A DNA stretch of 64,000 nucleotides, taken from Oceanobacillus kimchii X50. GTDB taxonomy: Bacteria; Bacillota; Bacilli; Bacillales; Amphibacillaceae. The position numbers and the translations under genes are program-made. Position 1 is the first letter of the stretch, and each line of letters begins with the position of its first letter. The notes under the pieces are model-generated. The model did not search any database. It saw only the letters and a list, made by a program, of their open reading frames with translations, and was not told the DNA's origin. The stretch covers positions 1,015,425 to 1,079,424 of the forward strand of contig NZ_CM001792.1 in NCBI RefSeq assembly GCF_000340475.1, written 5' to 3'. Below are positions 35,267 through 44,542 of the stretch, piece after piece.

Positions 35267-35361
35267 AATTCAGTCTATAGTTGGAGATAATATCCATCAT
35301 GAGAAACAGGAATGTAATTCTGAACTTTGTTAAGATTGTGTTATTGATGGGAGGAATCGAA

Positions 35362-36336
35362 ATGAAAAAAATTATTGAAGTGAATAATTTAACTAAGGTT
35401 TATAAAAAACGAAAAACAAAAGAAGTGATTGAAGCGTTAAAGGGAATTGATTTTGATGTCTTCAAAGGTGAAATCCTTGGATTATTGGGTCCAAATGGTG
35501 CAGGGAAGACAACGACGATTAAATTAATCTGCGGATTATTACAACCAGATAATGGATTAGTAAAGATAAATGGAATATCAAATAAGCAACATCGACTAGA
35601 ATCTTTACAACATATTAGTGCTGTTTTAGAAGGGAATCGTAACTTATATTGGCGATTAAGTGTAAGAGAAAATATGGATTATTTCGCCGGTAATCGTGGG
35701 AAATCACCTAAAAAGGTAGCGAAAGAAATTGATGATCTGTTAAATATGTTTAGGTTAAAAGATAAAGAAAATGAACTCGTAAATCGTCTATCTCGAGGTA
35801 TGCAACAAAAACTAGCAATTGCTGTTGCGATGTTAGCTGATACAGAAGTGTTGTTACTTGATGAGCCAACATTAGGTTTAGATGTAGAGACCAGCCTTGA
35901 AGTAAGAGGAATTTTAAAGAAGATAATACATGATTACGGAAGAACAATTATCATTAGTTCCCATGATATGGATGTCATTCAAGATATATGTGATCGAACC
36001 GTTATTATTAATAAAGGGAAAGTGATTATCAATGACCGAATAGATCACTTAATGGACTTATTTGAGGTAAGATCATATAAAATATCCATTGGTCAACGAT
36101 TAACTTTAAAACAAATAGAGTTGCTGAATGAGCAATTTCCACTGTGTGAATATAACGAAGATGGCAACCATGCATCTATTACGATTGACTTAGAAAAAAG
36201 TGAACACATGTATCAATTATTTGCGATTCTACAATTAGATCAAACTCAAATTGATTCAATTGATAGAAAAGCAATCCGATTTGATGAGGTATTTATGGAA
36301 ATCATTAAGGGGGAACATGAATATGAAATGGCTTAA
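35362..36336 (+). CDS. ABC exporter ATPase (ABC-2 system)
   Basis: A 324-residue ATPase with Walker A GPNGAGKTTT (about 51-60), signature LSRGMQQKLAIAVA, Walker B VLLLDEPTLGLDV and switch region IIISSHDMDVI. A C-terminal extension of about 90 residues is typical of ABC-2 drug or natural-product exporters. The frame is open from 35281, but GGGAGG (35349-35354) points to ATG 35362. It overlaps the permease gene by 14 bases. The substrate is unknown. Confidence 0.92.
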   Translation: MKKIIEVNNLTKVYKKRKTKEVIEALKGIDFDVFKGEILGLLGPNGAGKTTTIKLICGLLQPDNGLVKINGISNKQHRLESLQHISAVLEGNRNLYWRLSVRENMDYFAGNRGKSPKKVAKEIDDLLNMFRLKDKENELVNRLSRGMQQKLAIAVAMLADTEVLLLDEPTLGLDVETSLEVRGILKKIIHDYGRTIIISSHDMDVIQDICDRTVIINKGKVIINDRIDHLMDLFEVRSYKISIGQRLTLKQIELLNEQFPLCEYNEDGNHASITIDLEKSEHMYQLFAILQLDQTQIDSIDRKAIRFDEVFMEIIKGEHEYEMA

Positions 36337-37096
36337 TTTATTTCGAGTAAATTTGAAAAAAGAATATATTGAATTAAAGCGATATTTACCAAATACAATT
36401 GCAATGATTCTAACGTTTTATTTTATTTTTCTAGGATTATTTGGGGTTATTCATTTCTTTGGAAATCCCTCTACACAAGATGCAAATATTCAATTTGTAA
36501 TTGTCAATTATGTCTTTTGGTATTTATCACTTATGGTCATTCAACAAATTGGATATGATATCGTCAATGAAGGAATGCGGGGAACATTAGAACAATTATC
36601 GATGTCACCGATGGGAATATTAAAAATTCTAATCACACGGTTAATTGCTAATAATATTATATATGGATTTATTATTCTCATCTTATTATATGTGTCTATG
36701 TTAACAGCTGGTCAGTGGTTAAATGTAGATATTATATCTATTCTACCATTATTTATTTTTACGGTTATTGGAATGATGGGGCTTGGATTAATTATTGGTG
36801 GAATTTCCATTATCTTAAAGCAAGTTCAGGCGATTCTACAGGTTCTGCAATTTCTGTTAGCAGCATTAGCATTTATCCCGCTCGTTGCATCACCGATTAT
36901 GTATTTTTTACCTTTTGTAATTGGTATTGATCTTGTTCGAGAAATTATGATAAATGGAGCAACTTTAATGGAAATTGGATGGATTAATATTACTTTACTT
37001 ATCATCAATGCATTGGTTTATTTTGGAATAGGAGTATTTGTTTTTCATAGTTGTGAGCGTTTTGCTACGAGAAGAGGGCTGCTTGGTCAATATTAG
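36323..37096 (+). CDS. ABC-2 type exporter permease
   Basis: A 257-residue membrane protein with six segments and the ABC-2 permease pattern (GMRGTLEQLSMSPMGILKIL after the second segment). The frame starts at 36251 inside the ATPase gene. The AAGGGGG site (36307-36313) fits ATG 36323 better than ATG 36317. With the upstream ATPase it should form a homodimeric exporter for a lipid, peptide or drug. No processing or synthesis genes are adjacent. Confidence 0.88.
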   Translation: MKWLNLFRVNLKKEYIELKRYLPNTIAMILTFYFIFLGLFGVIHFFGNPSTQDANIQFVIVNYVFWYLSLMVIQQIGYDIVNEGMRGTLEQLSMSPMGILKILITRLIANNIIYGFIILILLYVSMLTAGQWLNVDIISILPLFIFTVIGMMGLGLIIGGISIILKQVQAILQVLQFLLAALAFIPLVASPIMYFLPFVIGIDLVREIMINGATLMEIGWINITLLIINALVYFGIGVFVFHSCERFATRRGLLGQY

Positions 37097-37145
37097 TTAT
37101 GGAGATATTCCCAGGAAATCTGCACAAAATAGGTAACTGTCTCTT

Positions 37146-37173
37146 ACCATTGTAAGCAAAATAACATAGGTTA
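37146..37173 (+). promoter_or_regulatory. SigK-type promoter of the CotD gene
   Basis: AC (37146-37147), 17 bases, then CATAGGTTA (37165-37173) match the SigK consensus AC-N16/17-CATANNNTA. The site lies 34 bases before a spore-coat gene, the expected target of mother-cell SigK. Confidence 0.7.
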
Positions 37174-37206
37174 TTAGTGAACCTAAAAAAGAAAGGGGCT
37201 TATTTT

Positions 37207-37587
37207 ATGCGCAGACATCATGGGAGACATTGTGGTTGTGAGAAAACAGTTGTACATCCTACAAAACACAACTGTGTAAACACATGTTCAGAAAGTGTTG
37301 TAAATCACATTCATCCAAGTCATACTACAGTGATGAATCATCACACAGTAAAGAACAAGCATTTTTATCCGAATTCTACTTCATATCAAAATCAAACGAA
37401 CAATGTTAATGAATATGGTGGTTCTTTTAATGTACCAAACAATGGCCAAGTAGCAGGAGCCATGTCACCAGGATATGGTAATGGTCAAGTAGCTGGGGCA
37501 ATGAACGGACATTGTAATGGAAATCAAGTTGGCGGAGCAATGCATCCAGGACATCATCACTGGAATAAACCAAATAAATGGTGTTAA
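37207..37587 (+). CDS. cotD: CotD-type spore coat protein
   Basis: A 126-residue histidine-, cysteine- and asparagine-rich protein. The N-terminal RHHGRHCGCEKTVVHPTKHN, then IHPSHTTVMNHHTVKNKHFYP, matches the CotD family of inner spore coat proteins. Its C-terminal part contains three tandem units of the type NGQVAGAM (about residues 84-115). AAAGGGG precedes ATG 37207, and a SigK-type promoter lies upstream. Cysteines and histidines may serve cross-linking or metal binding in the coat. Confidence 0.88.
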   Translation: MRRHHGRHCGCEKTVVHPTKHNCVNTCSESVVNHIHPSHTTVMNHHTVKNKHFYPNSTSYQNQTNNVNEYGGSFNVPNNGQVAGAMSPGYGNGQVAGAMNGHCNGNQVGGAMHPGHHHWNKPNKWC

Positions 37588-37590
37588 TCT

Positions 37591-37625
37591 AAAAGAGGTG
37601 GCGTATGCTACCTCTTTTCTTTATA
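37591..37625 (+). terminator. Intrinsic terminator of the CotD gene
   Basis: AAAAGAGGTGGC pairs with GCTACCTCTTTT (to 37618), one G-U pair, followed by T-rich sequence. Confidence 0.88.
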
Positions 37626-37740
37626 AAAAACATGTTTTACTTAGAATATTAATATTATAAGTACTTATCGATCAGAGAATTTGAATGGTGAAAATCGTCT
37701 GAAATGGTTATAAGTAAATACATAGGGAAGTTGGTTAAGT

Positions 37741-38295
37741 ATGAAAATTTTAATGGTAACAGGCTATAAACCAATGGAATTAAATATTTTTAAAGAAGAT
37801 GACTCTCGAATTCAATTTATAAAAGCTTCTCTGGAAAAGCGAATACGTGAATTTTTAGAAGAGGGTTTAGAATGGGTTATTATTTCTGGGCAAATGGGAG
37901 TGGAGTTATGGGCTGCGGATGTTGTTATGGACTTAAAAGAAGAGTATCCTGTTCAACTTGGCGTGTTCCCTCCTTTTGAAAATCAAGATAGTCGCTGGCC
38001 AGAAATGTTAAAAGAAAAATTTGAAGAATTGTCGATGACAGCTGATTTTTTTAAACCGATTTATAAAGGCGATTATCAAGGTCCTTATCAATTTCGAACA
38101 AAAGATATGTGGTTAATTGATAAAAGTGATGCTTGTCTGTTATTAATGGATGAAGAGTTTCCTGGAAGTACTAAATATTTTTATGAAACATTACAAAAAA
38201 CAGCTAAAGATTACCCTGTTTTTACAATAACTCCCCAAGATATTGATGATATTGTAGAAGATTTACGTATGCAGGATCCGAATTATTGGGATTAA
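37741..38295 (+). CDS. ypsA: YpsA/DUF1273 family SLOG-domain protein
   Basis: A 184-residue protein of the DUF1273 family, a Rossmann-like SLOG superfamily member. The N-terminus MKILMVTGYKPMELNIF and the segment EWVIISGQMGVELWAADV match Bacillus subtilis YpsA closely. YpsA affects cell division and oxidative-stress resilience, by an unknown biochemical role probably involving a nucleotide ligand. It is transcribed alone here. Confidence 0.88.
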   Translation: MKILMVTGYKPMELNIFKEDDSRIQFIKASLEKRIREFLEEGLEWVIISGQMGVELWAADVVMDLKEEYPVQLGVFPPFENQDSRWPEMLKEKFEELSMTADFFKPIYKGDYQGPYQFRTKDMWLIDKSDACLLLMDEEFPGSTKYFYETLQKTAKDYPVFTITPQDIDDIVEDLRMQDPNYWD

Positions 38296-38347
38296 TAATG
38301 TACCTGTTATATATACCTAGCATAGGATGATATGAAGGAGGGGTGTT

Positions 38348-39004
38348 ATGTATTATCACTATGTACCATCACAGATGCGTCAGTCATTGCCTATGAGACA
38401 AACAAATTCTACAATAACAATTACTGGTACAGGATCGGTGTTGGTTGTACCGAGTATCGCACATGTTCGGTTAGCGGTAGTAACAAGAAATGCTTCATTA
38501 GAAGAAGCGCAGCAGCAAAATAATGAATCCATGACCAATGTTATCCGTGCAATAGTTAATGAGGGCATACCTAGAGAATCTATTCAAACAACAAGTTTTT
38601 CAGCTCGTCCAATTTATGACTACGTAGATGGAAAGCAAATTTTTGAAACTTTTGAAGTTAGAAATGAAATCACCATAACTTTAGAAGATTTAGATCGATT
38701 AGGCGAAATTATTGATTTAGCAATTAATCAAGGAGCAAATGAAGTAGTTTCCGTGACGTTTTCTGTTGACGATCCAGAAAATTTTTATGAAGAAGCATTA
38801 ACATTAGCTTTACAAAATGCAGAGAGCAAAGCTGAAGTTATGGCACAGGAATTAGGAGTTTCACTTAATCCAATACCCACAAAAATTACTGAAGTTGACT
38901 CAGGTGGTAATGGAGTGAAATTATTTGCAGCTTCTACACCAGTGGAACCAGGTACACAACGAATAGAAGCTTCAGTTAAAGTTGACTATCAATTGCAAGG
39001 ATAG
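38348..39004 (+). CDS. SIMPL-domain (DUF541) protein
   Basis: A 218-residue protein with a SIMPL/DUF541 domain (ITGTGSVLVVPSIAHVRLAV near residue 24, then SFSARPIYDYVDGKQ, and a C-terminal ASVKVDYQL strand). Known homologues are often secreted, but no signal peptide is seen here. That fits cytoplasmic Bacillus members or coat-associated ones. AAGGAGGGG precedes the ATG. The function is unknown. Confidence 0.8.
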   Translation: MYYHYVPSQMRQSLPMRQTNSTITITGTGSVLVVPSIAHVRLAVVTRNASLEEAQQQNNESMTNVIRAIVNEGIPRESIQTTSFSARPIYDYVDGKQIFETFEVRNEITITLEDLDRLGEIIDLAINQGANEVVSVTFSVDDPENFYEEALTLALQNAESKAEVMAQELGVSLNPIPTKITEVDSGGNGVKLFAASTPVEPGTQRIEASVKVDYQLQG

Positions 39005-39094
39005 AAACCGAATCTAGTAGCAGTGCCTTCTTTATGGCGAAGTAATTATATACTGTATATAATTGAAGTATGTAGTAATAAGGGGGCAAAATTT

Positions 39095-39250
39095 GTGGAG
39101 TCATTTTTAATTATAATATCCTACATTATTCCATTCGCTATTTTATATTTTGTTATTGTAACAGCAGTAAAACGTGGAATTGACCAATCAGAGGCTGGAC
39201 GGATAATAATTGAAAACAAGGTACGAAATAAAGAGCAAGAAAAGAAGTGA
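39095..39250 (+). CDS. 51-residue single-pass membrane protein
   Basis: GTG 39095 behind AGGGGG opens a 51-residue protein with one N-terminal membrane helix (FLIIISYIIPFAILYFVIV) and a highly charged tail (KNKVRN-type, ending EQEKK). No family was recognised. It lies 90 bases after the SIMPL gene and ends at a strong terminator, so it may be its last cistron. Confidence 0.65.
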   Translation: MESFLIIISYIIPFAILYFVIVTAVKRGIDQSEAGRIIIENKVRNKEQEKK

Positions 39251-39277
39251 GAACACATCTATATAACTTTTCATGGT

Positions 39278-39310
39278 AAAGCATCCCTAACTTTAAGGAT
39301 GCTTTTTTTA
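39278..39310 (+). terminator. Intrinsic terminator
   Basis: AAAGCATCC (39278-39286) pairs with GGATGCTTT (39297-39305), followed by T residues. Confidence 0.88.
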
Positions 39311-39408
39311 TATGTTCACAAATATAGAAAAGTAATAGTGATATAATAAAAATATTGAAAATTCACTGCATATTAGATGATGTAACTATATAGGGAGGAG
39401 TGAAAAAA

Positions 39409-39894
39409 GTGGGATTTGTGATTCGACCTATGAAAAGAAAAGATATTACTAGAGTACGAGATATTGCTAAAAAAAGTTGGCATGATACATATAATGGAAT
39501 AATTCCAATAGAAATACAAAATAGATTTTTAGAAGGTGCTTACAGTGAAAAAAATATGAAATATAGAATGAAGAGGTCTTATATATATATTGCAGAAAAA
39601 GAAGGGGAAGCAGTAGGATTTGCTAATTTCTCACCGATATCACAGGAAGGATATGTGGAATTAGGAGCAATATATTTATACCCATCACAGCAAGGAATAG
39701 GAATTGGTTCAGCACTTTTACATTATGGAGTTAATCAATTACATCCTCGAGAAATACAGTTGAATGTTGAGCAAAATAATCTAAAAGCATTGAATTTTTA
39801 TAAGTCAAAGGGATTTGAAATAATTAAAGATTTTCATGAAAACTTTGATGGTCATCTCTTAAATACTTATCGCATGTCATGGAAACTAGATTAA
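39409..39894 (+). CDS. GNAT family N-acetyltransferase
   Basis: A 161-residue GNAT protein. It starts with a typical beta strand (GFVIRPMKRKDI). The acetyl-CoA binding loop is YPSQQGIGIGSALL (about residues 103-116), followed by LNVEQNNLKALNFYKSKGFE. The substrate is unknown. The frame opens at GTG 39400, but GGGAGG (39393-39398) fits GTG 39409. It is a single gene. Confidence 0.88.
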   Translation: MGFVIRPMKRKDITRVRDIAKKSWHDTYNGIIPIEIQNRFLEGAYSEKNMKYRMKRSYIYIAEKEGEAVGFANFSPISQEGYVELGAIYLYPSQQGIGIGSALLHYGVNQLHPREIQLNVEQNNLKALNFYKSKGFEIIKDFHENFDGHLLNTYRMSWKLD

Positions 39895-40026
39895 TTAATA
39901 GTAGAATAAATTAGAATTGGTAGACATACTGATTCTTTTTTTGTTCTACAACCTAGAAGAAATAGCGGTACTTTTTAATTGGTTAAAATGGCATAGTCAA
40001 TAGGGGTGATTTTTCTTCATTCGTTT

Positions 40027-40054
40027 TTAACATTATATTTATATTGAGTTAAAC
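40027..40054 (+). promoter_or_regulatory. PhoP-box-like tandem hexamers ahead of alkaline phosphatase
   Basis: TTAACA (40027-40032), TTTATA (40038-40043) and TTAAAC (40049-40054) are spaced at exactly 11 bases, the layout of Bacillus PhoP boxes (TTAACA-like repeats, N5). They lie 46-73 bases before the start of a phosphatase gene. Confidence 0.6.
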
Positions 40055-40099
40055 TTCCTTCGTTATGGTTGAAATAGTTAAAAAAGAAGGAGGAATTCT

Positions 40100-41431
40100 G
40101 TGTTTAAAAAAATAAGTTGGATTTCAGTAATAAGTCTATTAATCTTTGCAGGAATTATGGGAGCATCTTTTGGTAATGAAAAAGATGCAACCTCAGCAAA
40201 GGGTAAAAATAAAAAAGTAGAGAATGTAATTTACATGATACCAGATGGATTTAGTTCTGATTATGCTTCTAATTACCGTGCGTATAAAGGAGAAGAGGTT
40301 GTATGGGATTCTCATTTAAAAGGTCTTTTTACAACACATTCTGCAGATTCGGATGTGACTGATTCAGCAGCTGCTGGAACAGCAATGGCTACTGGTGAGA
40401 AAACGAACAATGGTGTCATTGGTAAGGATCCGGATGGGAATAACTTAGAAACTATCTTAGAAAAAACGAAGCAACATCATAAAGCAACTGGATTAGTAGC
40501 TACATCTACGATTACACACGCCACTCCAGCTGCATTTGCAACACATGTAGAAGATAGAAATAATGAGACTGAGATTGCACGACAATTAATTGAATCTGAA
40601 GTAGATGTTTTACTTGGTGGAGGAATGAGCAATTTTATTGGAGAGGGAGAAGGAGGTAAACAAGAGAACGGTGAGCTTATGCAAAAAGCTCAAGATAAGG
40701 GCTATCTTTTAGCTGAAAATAGAGAGGAAATGCTAGAACAAAATATTGATATCAAGAATGATGAAAAATTACTAGGTTTGTTTGCAGAGGAAGCCCTATC
40801 TCCAGAACTACATAGAAAAGATACGGAAGAACCAAGCTTAGAGGACATGACTATGCATGCGATTGATCAACTGAATCAAAATAAAAAAGGATTCTTCTTA
40901 ATGGTAGAAGGTAGTCAAATTGATTGGGCTGGTCATGATAATGATCCTGCCTATGCTATGAGTGAGACAGAAGCGTTTGAAAAAGCGGTTCAAGCTGCAA
41001 TTGATTTTGCTGAAGAGGATGGAGAGACATTAGTTGTGGTTGCGGCGGATCATGATACAGGAGGAATGACAACTGGCGGATATGACCAGATGGATTTAAA
41101 TGCAAACATTCTTAATGATGTAACAGCAACCGGAGAATACATGGCTAATCAACTAGATGAAGAGCGTTCTAATGTCCATGAAGTTGTAAATACTTTTACG
41201 GGGTTTAAATTAAAGGAAGAAGAAATAGAATTTATTAAAACAGCAGAAGACCCGAAACTTGCTATTAATCATGTCGTTAGTGAACGATCTACTATTGGTT
41301 GGACAAGTACTAGTCACACTGCTGCAGATATTCCAATTTATGCGTTTGGTCCAAAATCAGAATCATTCTCTGGAATATTGGATAATACAGATATTCCAAA
41401 ATTAATAGAAGAGGCTATGAAATTAAAATAA
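40100..41431 (+). CDS. Secreted alkaline phosphatase (PhoA family)
   Basis: A 443-residue enzyme with an N-terminal signal peptide (ISWISVISLLIFAGIMGASF). Metal and catalytic residues are visible: D49 in YMIPDG, nucleophile S89 in DVTDSAAAGTAMATG, THATPAAFATH, EGSQIDWAGHDND, AADHDTGG and the C-terminal TSTSHTAADIP. It releases phosphate from organic monoesters outside the cell. It starts at GTG 40100 behind AAGGAGGAA. Upstream PhoP-box-like repeats suggest induction on phosphate starvation. Confidence 0.93.
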   Translation: MFKKISWISVISLLIFAGIMGASFGNEKDATSAKGKNKKVENVIYMIPDGFSSDYASNYRAYKGEEVVWDSHLKGLFTTHSADSDVTDSAAAGTAMATGEKTNNGVIGKDPDGNNLETILEKTKQHHKATGLVATSTITHATPAAFATHVEDRNNETEIARQLIESEVDVLLGGGMSNFIGEGEGGKQENGELMQKAQDKGYLLAENREEMLEQNIDIKNDEKLLGLFAEEALSPELHRKDTEEPSLEDMTMHAIDQLNQNKKGFFLMVEGSQIDWAGHDNDPAYAMSETEAFEKAVQAAIDFAEEDGETLVVVAADHDTGGMTTGGYDQMDLNANILNDVTATGEYMANQLDEERSNVHEVVNTFTGFKLKEEEIEFIKTAEDPKLAINHVVSERSTIGWTSTSHTAADIPIYAFGPKSESFSGILDNTDIPKLIEEAMKLK

Positions 41432-41614
41432 TAGTCACTTTCATAACAATGCTGTAAGCAAATCCAATACTGTTCTATTTCATGTTTATTTAAGAGGATC
41501 CCTTTCTAGTAGATTTTTGCCTTTTCTTAACTAGTACTAGAAAATCACGCAATGTCACTGTATATTACTATTATTGAATATTTATTCGATTATTTAATTA
41601 ATCTATTTAGTGAT

Positions 41615-41670
41615 ATCCTGATCTATAGTCCGAAATGAGCTCGTTTCGGAAAGCATAGATCAGGATTTTT
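41615..41670 (+). terminator. Two-tier hairpin before the adenine deaminase gene
   Basis: Outer arms ATCCTGATCTAT (41615-41626) and ATAGATCAGGAT (41655-41666) enclose an inner stem TCCGAAA (41629-41635) with TTTCGGA (41644-41650), and T residues follow. It is 184 bases after the phosphatase stop and 93 before the deaminase start. It may be a terminator or a leader structure. The rest of this 331-base gap has no gene. Confidence 0.65.
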
Positions 41671-41762
41671 ATTGTTTAATATTGTGATAAAAAACATCTA
41701 GACTTGTGGGGGTGCTTTATTCATGCGTATAATATACAACAAGTTATAAGAAGGTGAGTGGT

Positions 41763-43514
41763 TTGAAGGTGAAGAGTACAATAGAGCAGTTGAAAAATAG
41801 AATTGCTGTAGCGAGTAAACGTAAACCAGCTGAACTTGTAATAAAAAATGCAGAAGTTTTAAATGTATTTACTGGAGATTGGAAGAAGACGGATATAGCT
41901 ATTACAGAAGGCTACATTGCTGGTATTGGTGAATATGAAGGTGAGCAAATCGTTGATGCTACAGGTAAAAAAATCGTACCTGGTCTTATAAATGGTCATG
42001 TACATATTGAAAGTACAATGTTGACACCTAGAGAATTTTCAAAAGTGATGTTAAAACATGGTATAACGACGGCAATTACAGATCCTCATGAAATTGCTAA
42101 TGTCGCAGGGAAAGCTGGTTTGGAATATATGTTGAATGCTTCAGATGCTTTGCCAATGAACATTTTTGTTAATATGCCTTCAAGTGTTCCTGCGACGCAA
42201 TTTGAACACAATGGTGCGCAACTCGATGCGAAAGATATAACTCCTTATTTTCAAAACTCAAATGTTCTTGGGCTGGCGGAAGTAATGGATTTTCCCTCAG
42301 TAGCGAATGCAGAAGAAAAAATGTTAGAAAAGATAGCTAGTACAATTCAACAGGGTGGTATTGTTGATGGTCATGCTGCTGGATTATCTAAAGAAGATTT
42401 AAATATTTACATGGCTGCTGGAATTCGAAATGACCATGAATCAGTTTCTGCACAGGAAGGGAAAGATAGACTAGAAGCAGGAATGTATTTGATGATACGG
42501 GAAGGAACAGTAGCTAAAGATTTGGAATCTTTATTACCAATTATTAATGAAAAAAACGCAAGACGTTGCGTATTTGTGACCGATGATATGTTACTAGATG
42601 ATTTAGTAGAGAATGGAGATATCGATCATATTATACGTAAAGCAATTCAATTTGGTTTAGATCCAGTAATGGCTTATCAAATGGCTACATTAAATACATC
42701 TGAATGTTTCGGATTAAGAGAACTTGGAGCAGTTGCACCAGGATATATAGCAGACTTTTTAATTTTGAATGATGAAAATCAAGTAGACATTCATCAAGTT
42801 TATAAAAACGGTAAGTGTGTAGTAGATGAGGGAGAAATTAATCAGTCTTATTTTTCTGCTTCCCTTACTGATGCAAATACATTACCAAAACCTTGTATTC
42901 AGCAATTAAAAACAAGTGATTTTTCCATTCAAATTACACAAGATTATTGTAATACCATAGAAATTGTGCCTAATAAAATTATTACAAATCATATTTGTGA
43001 GAAAGTAGATATCAAAGAAGGGAAGTTTGTACCGTCTATAGACAAAGACCAATTGCTGATTGCGGTCGTAGAGAGACATAAGGGACTGAGTTATATTGGG
43101 AAAGGAATAGTGAAGGGTTTCCAAATGAAAGAAGGTTCCATAGCGACATCTGTGGCGCATGATTCACATAACTTTGTTGTAGTAGGTACCTCTGAAGATG
43201 AAATGCTTACAGCAATAAAAAAAGTGGAACAACTTGATGGTGGTTTAGTAGTAACGAAGCAGAATCAGGTAAAAGCTCACTTAGCACTACCAATTGGGGG
43301 ATTAATGTCAGATAAAGGTTATTTGGATGTTTACGAAGATGTTTTAAAGTTAAATCATGCAGCAGAGGATATTGGTATACCAGCAACATTTAATCCATTT
43401 TTAACGTTATCCTTCTTGACTTTACCAGTAATACCAGCTCTTAAAGTAACAGATCAAGGCTTATTTGACTTTAAGACGTTCTCTCATATTGATATAGAGG
43501 TAGAAAAAAAATAG
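41763..43514 (+). CDS. ade: Adenine deaminase
   Basis: A 583-residue amidohydrolase matching bacterial Ade (AdeC). The metal-binding HVHIEST motif is near residue 85, followed by DPHEIANVAG, GHAAGLS and TDDMLLDDL, and a C-terminal domain with SVAHDSHNFVVVG. It converts adenine to hypoxanthine and ammonia in purine salvage. GTG 41754 overlaps the AAGGTGAG site, so TTG 41763 is preferred. It is monocistronic. No purine riboswitch was seen upstream. Confidence 0.92.
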   Translation: MKVKSTIEQLKNRIAVASKRKPAELVIKNAEVLNVFTGDWKKTDIAITEGYIAGIGEYEGEQIVDATGKKIVPGLINGHVHIESTMLTPREFSKVMLKHGITTAITDPHEIANVAGKAGLEYMLNASDALPMNIFVNMPSSVPATQFEHNGAQLDAKDITPYFQNSNVLGLAEVMDFPSVANAEEKMLEKIASTIQQGGIVDGHAAGLSKEDLNIYMAAGIRNDHESVSAQEGKDRLEAGMYLMIREGTVAKDLESLLPIINEKNARRCVFVTDDMLLDDLVENGDIDHIIRKAIQFGLDPVMAYQMATLNTSECFGLRELGAVAPGYIADFLILNDENQVDIHQVYKNGKCVVDEGEINQSYFSASLTDANTLPKPCIQQLKTSDFSIQITQDYCNTIEIVPNKIITNHICEKVDIKEGKFVPSIDKDQLLIAVVERHKGLSYIGKGIVKGFQMKEGSIATSVAHDSHNFVVVGTSEDEMLTAIKKVEQLDGGLVVTKQNQVKAHLALPIGGLMSDKGYLDVYEDVLKLNHAAEDIGIPATFNPFLTLSFLTLPVIPALKVTDQGLFDFKTFSHIDIEVEKK

Positions 43515-43558
43515 AATTCTAGGTTATAGTGTTCAGCATGTAACTTTATATGGAGGAG

Positions 43559-43589
43559 GATCCTTTTAGATAGCATTACTAAAAGGATC
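43559..43589. terminator. Hairpin after adenine deaminase
   Basis: GATCCTTTTAG (43559-43569) pairs perfectly with CTAAAAGGATC (43579-43589). No strong T run follows, so termination is uncertain. Confidence 0.5.
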
Positions 43590-43753
43590 TCATTTAGAAT
43601 TTCGTTCTCTTAGGAGTATGTTCTCTCATTGTATAAATATTACTATGTTCAAGTCTTTTCTAATTTTTGAGAATTCCATCGTAAGAATTTATATGTGATA
43701 ATAGAAATTGAAAAGTGTGATTATTATAAAGTTTTAAGAATGGGGAAGGGAAA

Positions 43754-44230
43754 ATGGATATTCAAATAATACGTATGAACCAAAAATATGCAGTTGAAGC
43801 ACTTTGTTGGAAATATGAAAAGCCGTATGATTTTTATAATCATGTTCTTACCACAGGTGCAATTGCGGAACTTCTGGGAAATCGATATTATGCGATGATT
43901 AATGAAGAAAGGGAGCTAATTGGTTTTTTCTGTTTAGGACGTTCTGCACAGGTTCCGGCTGGAGATCGGTTTGGTGTTTATAATGATGATTGTATTGATC
44001 TTGGACTTGGAATGAAACCAGAATATACAGGAAAAGGATATGGAACGATATTTCTAAGCCATATCTTGAATCATGTCTATGATACTTGTCCATTGAAAGA
44101 TATTCGTCTAACTGTGGCAACGTTTAATCACCGTGCTATTCGTTTGTATGAAAATCATGGTTTTATTAAACAACAAAAATTTTTACATAAAGATACAGAT
44201 TTTATAACGATGATAAAGTACGTTTCATAA
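43754..44230 (+). CDS. GNAT family N-acetyltransferase
   Basis: A 158-residue GNAT enzyme resembling ribosomal-protein acetyltransferases. The acetyl-CoA loop is MKPEYTGKGYGTIFL (about residues 92-106), followed by LTVATFNHRAIRLYENHGF. The N-terminal part LCWKYEKPYDFYN is characteristic of this subgroup. The target is unknown. A GGGAAGGG site precedes the ATG. It is transcribed alone. Confidence 0.88.
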   Translation: MDIQIIRMNQKYAVEALCWKYEKPYDFYNHVLTTGAIAELLGNRYYAMINEERELIGFFCLGRSAQVPAGDRFGVYNDDCIDLGLGMKPEYTGKGYGTIFLSHILNHVYDTCPLKDIRLTVATFNHRAIRLYENHGFIKQQKFLHKDTDFITMIKYVS

Positions 44231-44542
44231 TAAGGTATGTTGATGTTGTAAAACAAATCCGAATGGTGCTGTTTTGATTTTCATACTGAAAACTACTTTT
44301 TAACAGGAATCTTATTTAAAACTAACTCGAAAAGAAGGAGGCAATTTCTAAAGCGTTTTTCAAAATCAACTTATTTTAATCTACCTTTTGAGAAAATATT
44401 CTAATTAAGAAACGAGACTTAATTATATTTTATATGAGATAGTTTGACGATTTGTACGTATAAACATTACAATATAATAATGTTGAATTTAGATAGTAAT
44501 ATCTATCCATGTAAAAATAGAAATAAAAAGGTGAATATAATT
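44231..44542. repeat. Gene-free interval with a decayed copy of the 18811 repeat (44256-44375)
   Basis: AATCCGAATG (44256-44265) followed by GCTGTTTTGATTTTCAT repeats the left end of the element at 18811. Further on, AACTAACTCGAAAAGAA resembles GCTAACTTGAAAAGAA of that element. The central palindrome is lost. No gene is visible before 44543. Confidence 0.5.

Noticed and set aside
41640..41762. Purine riboswitch before adenine deaminase
   Set aside because: The conserved loop and junction sequences of the purine aptamer are not present.
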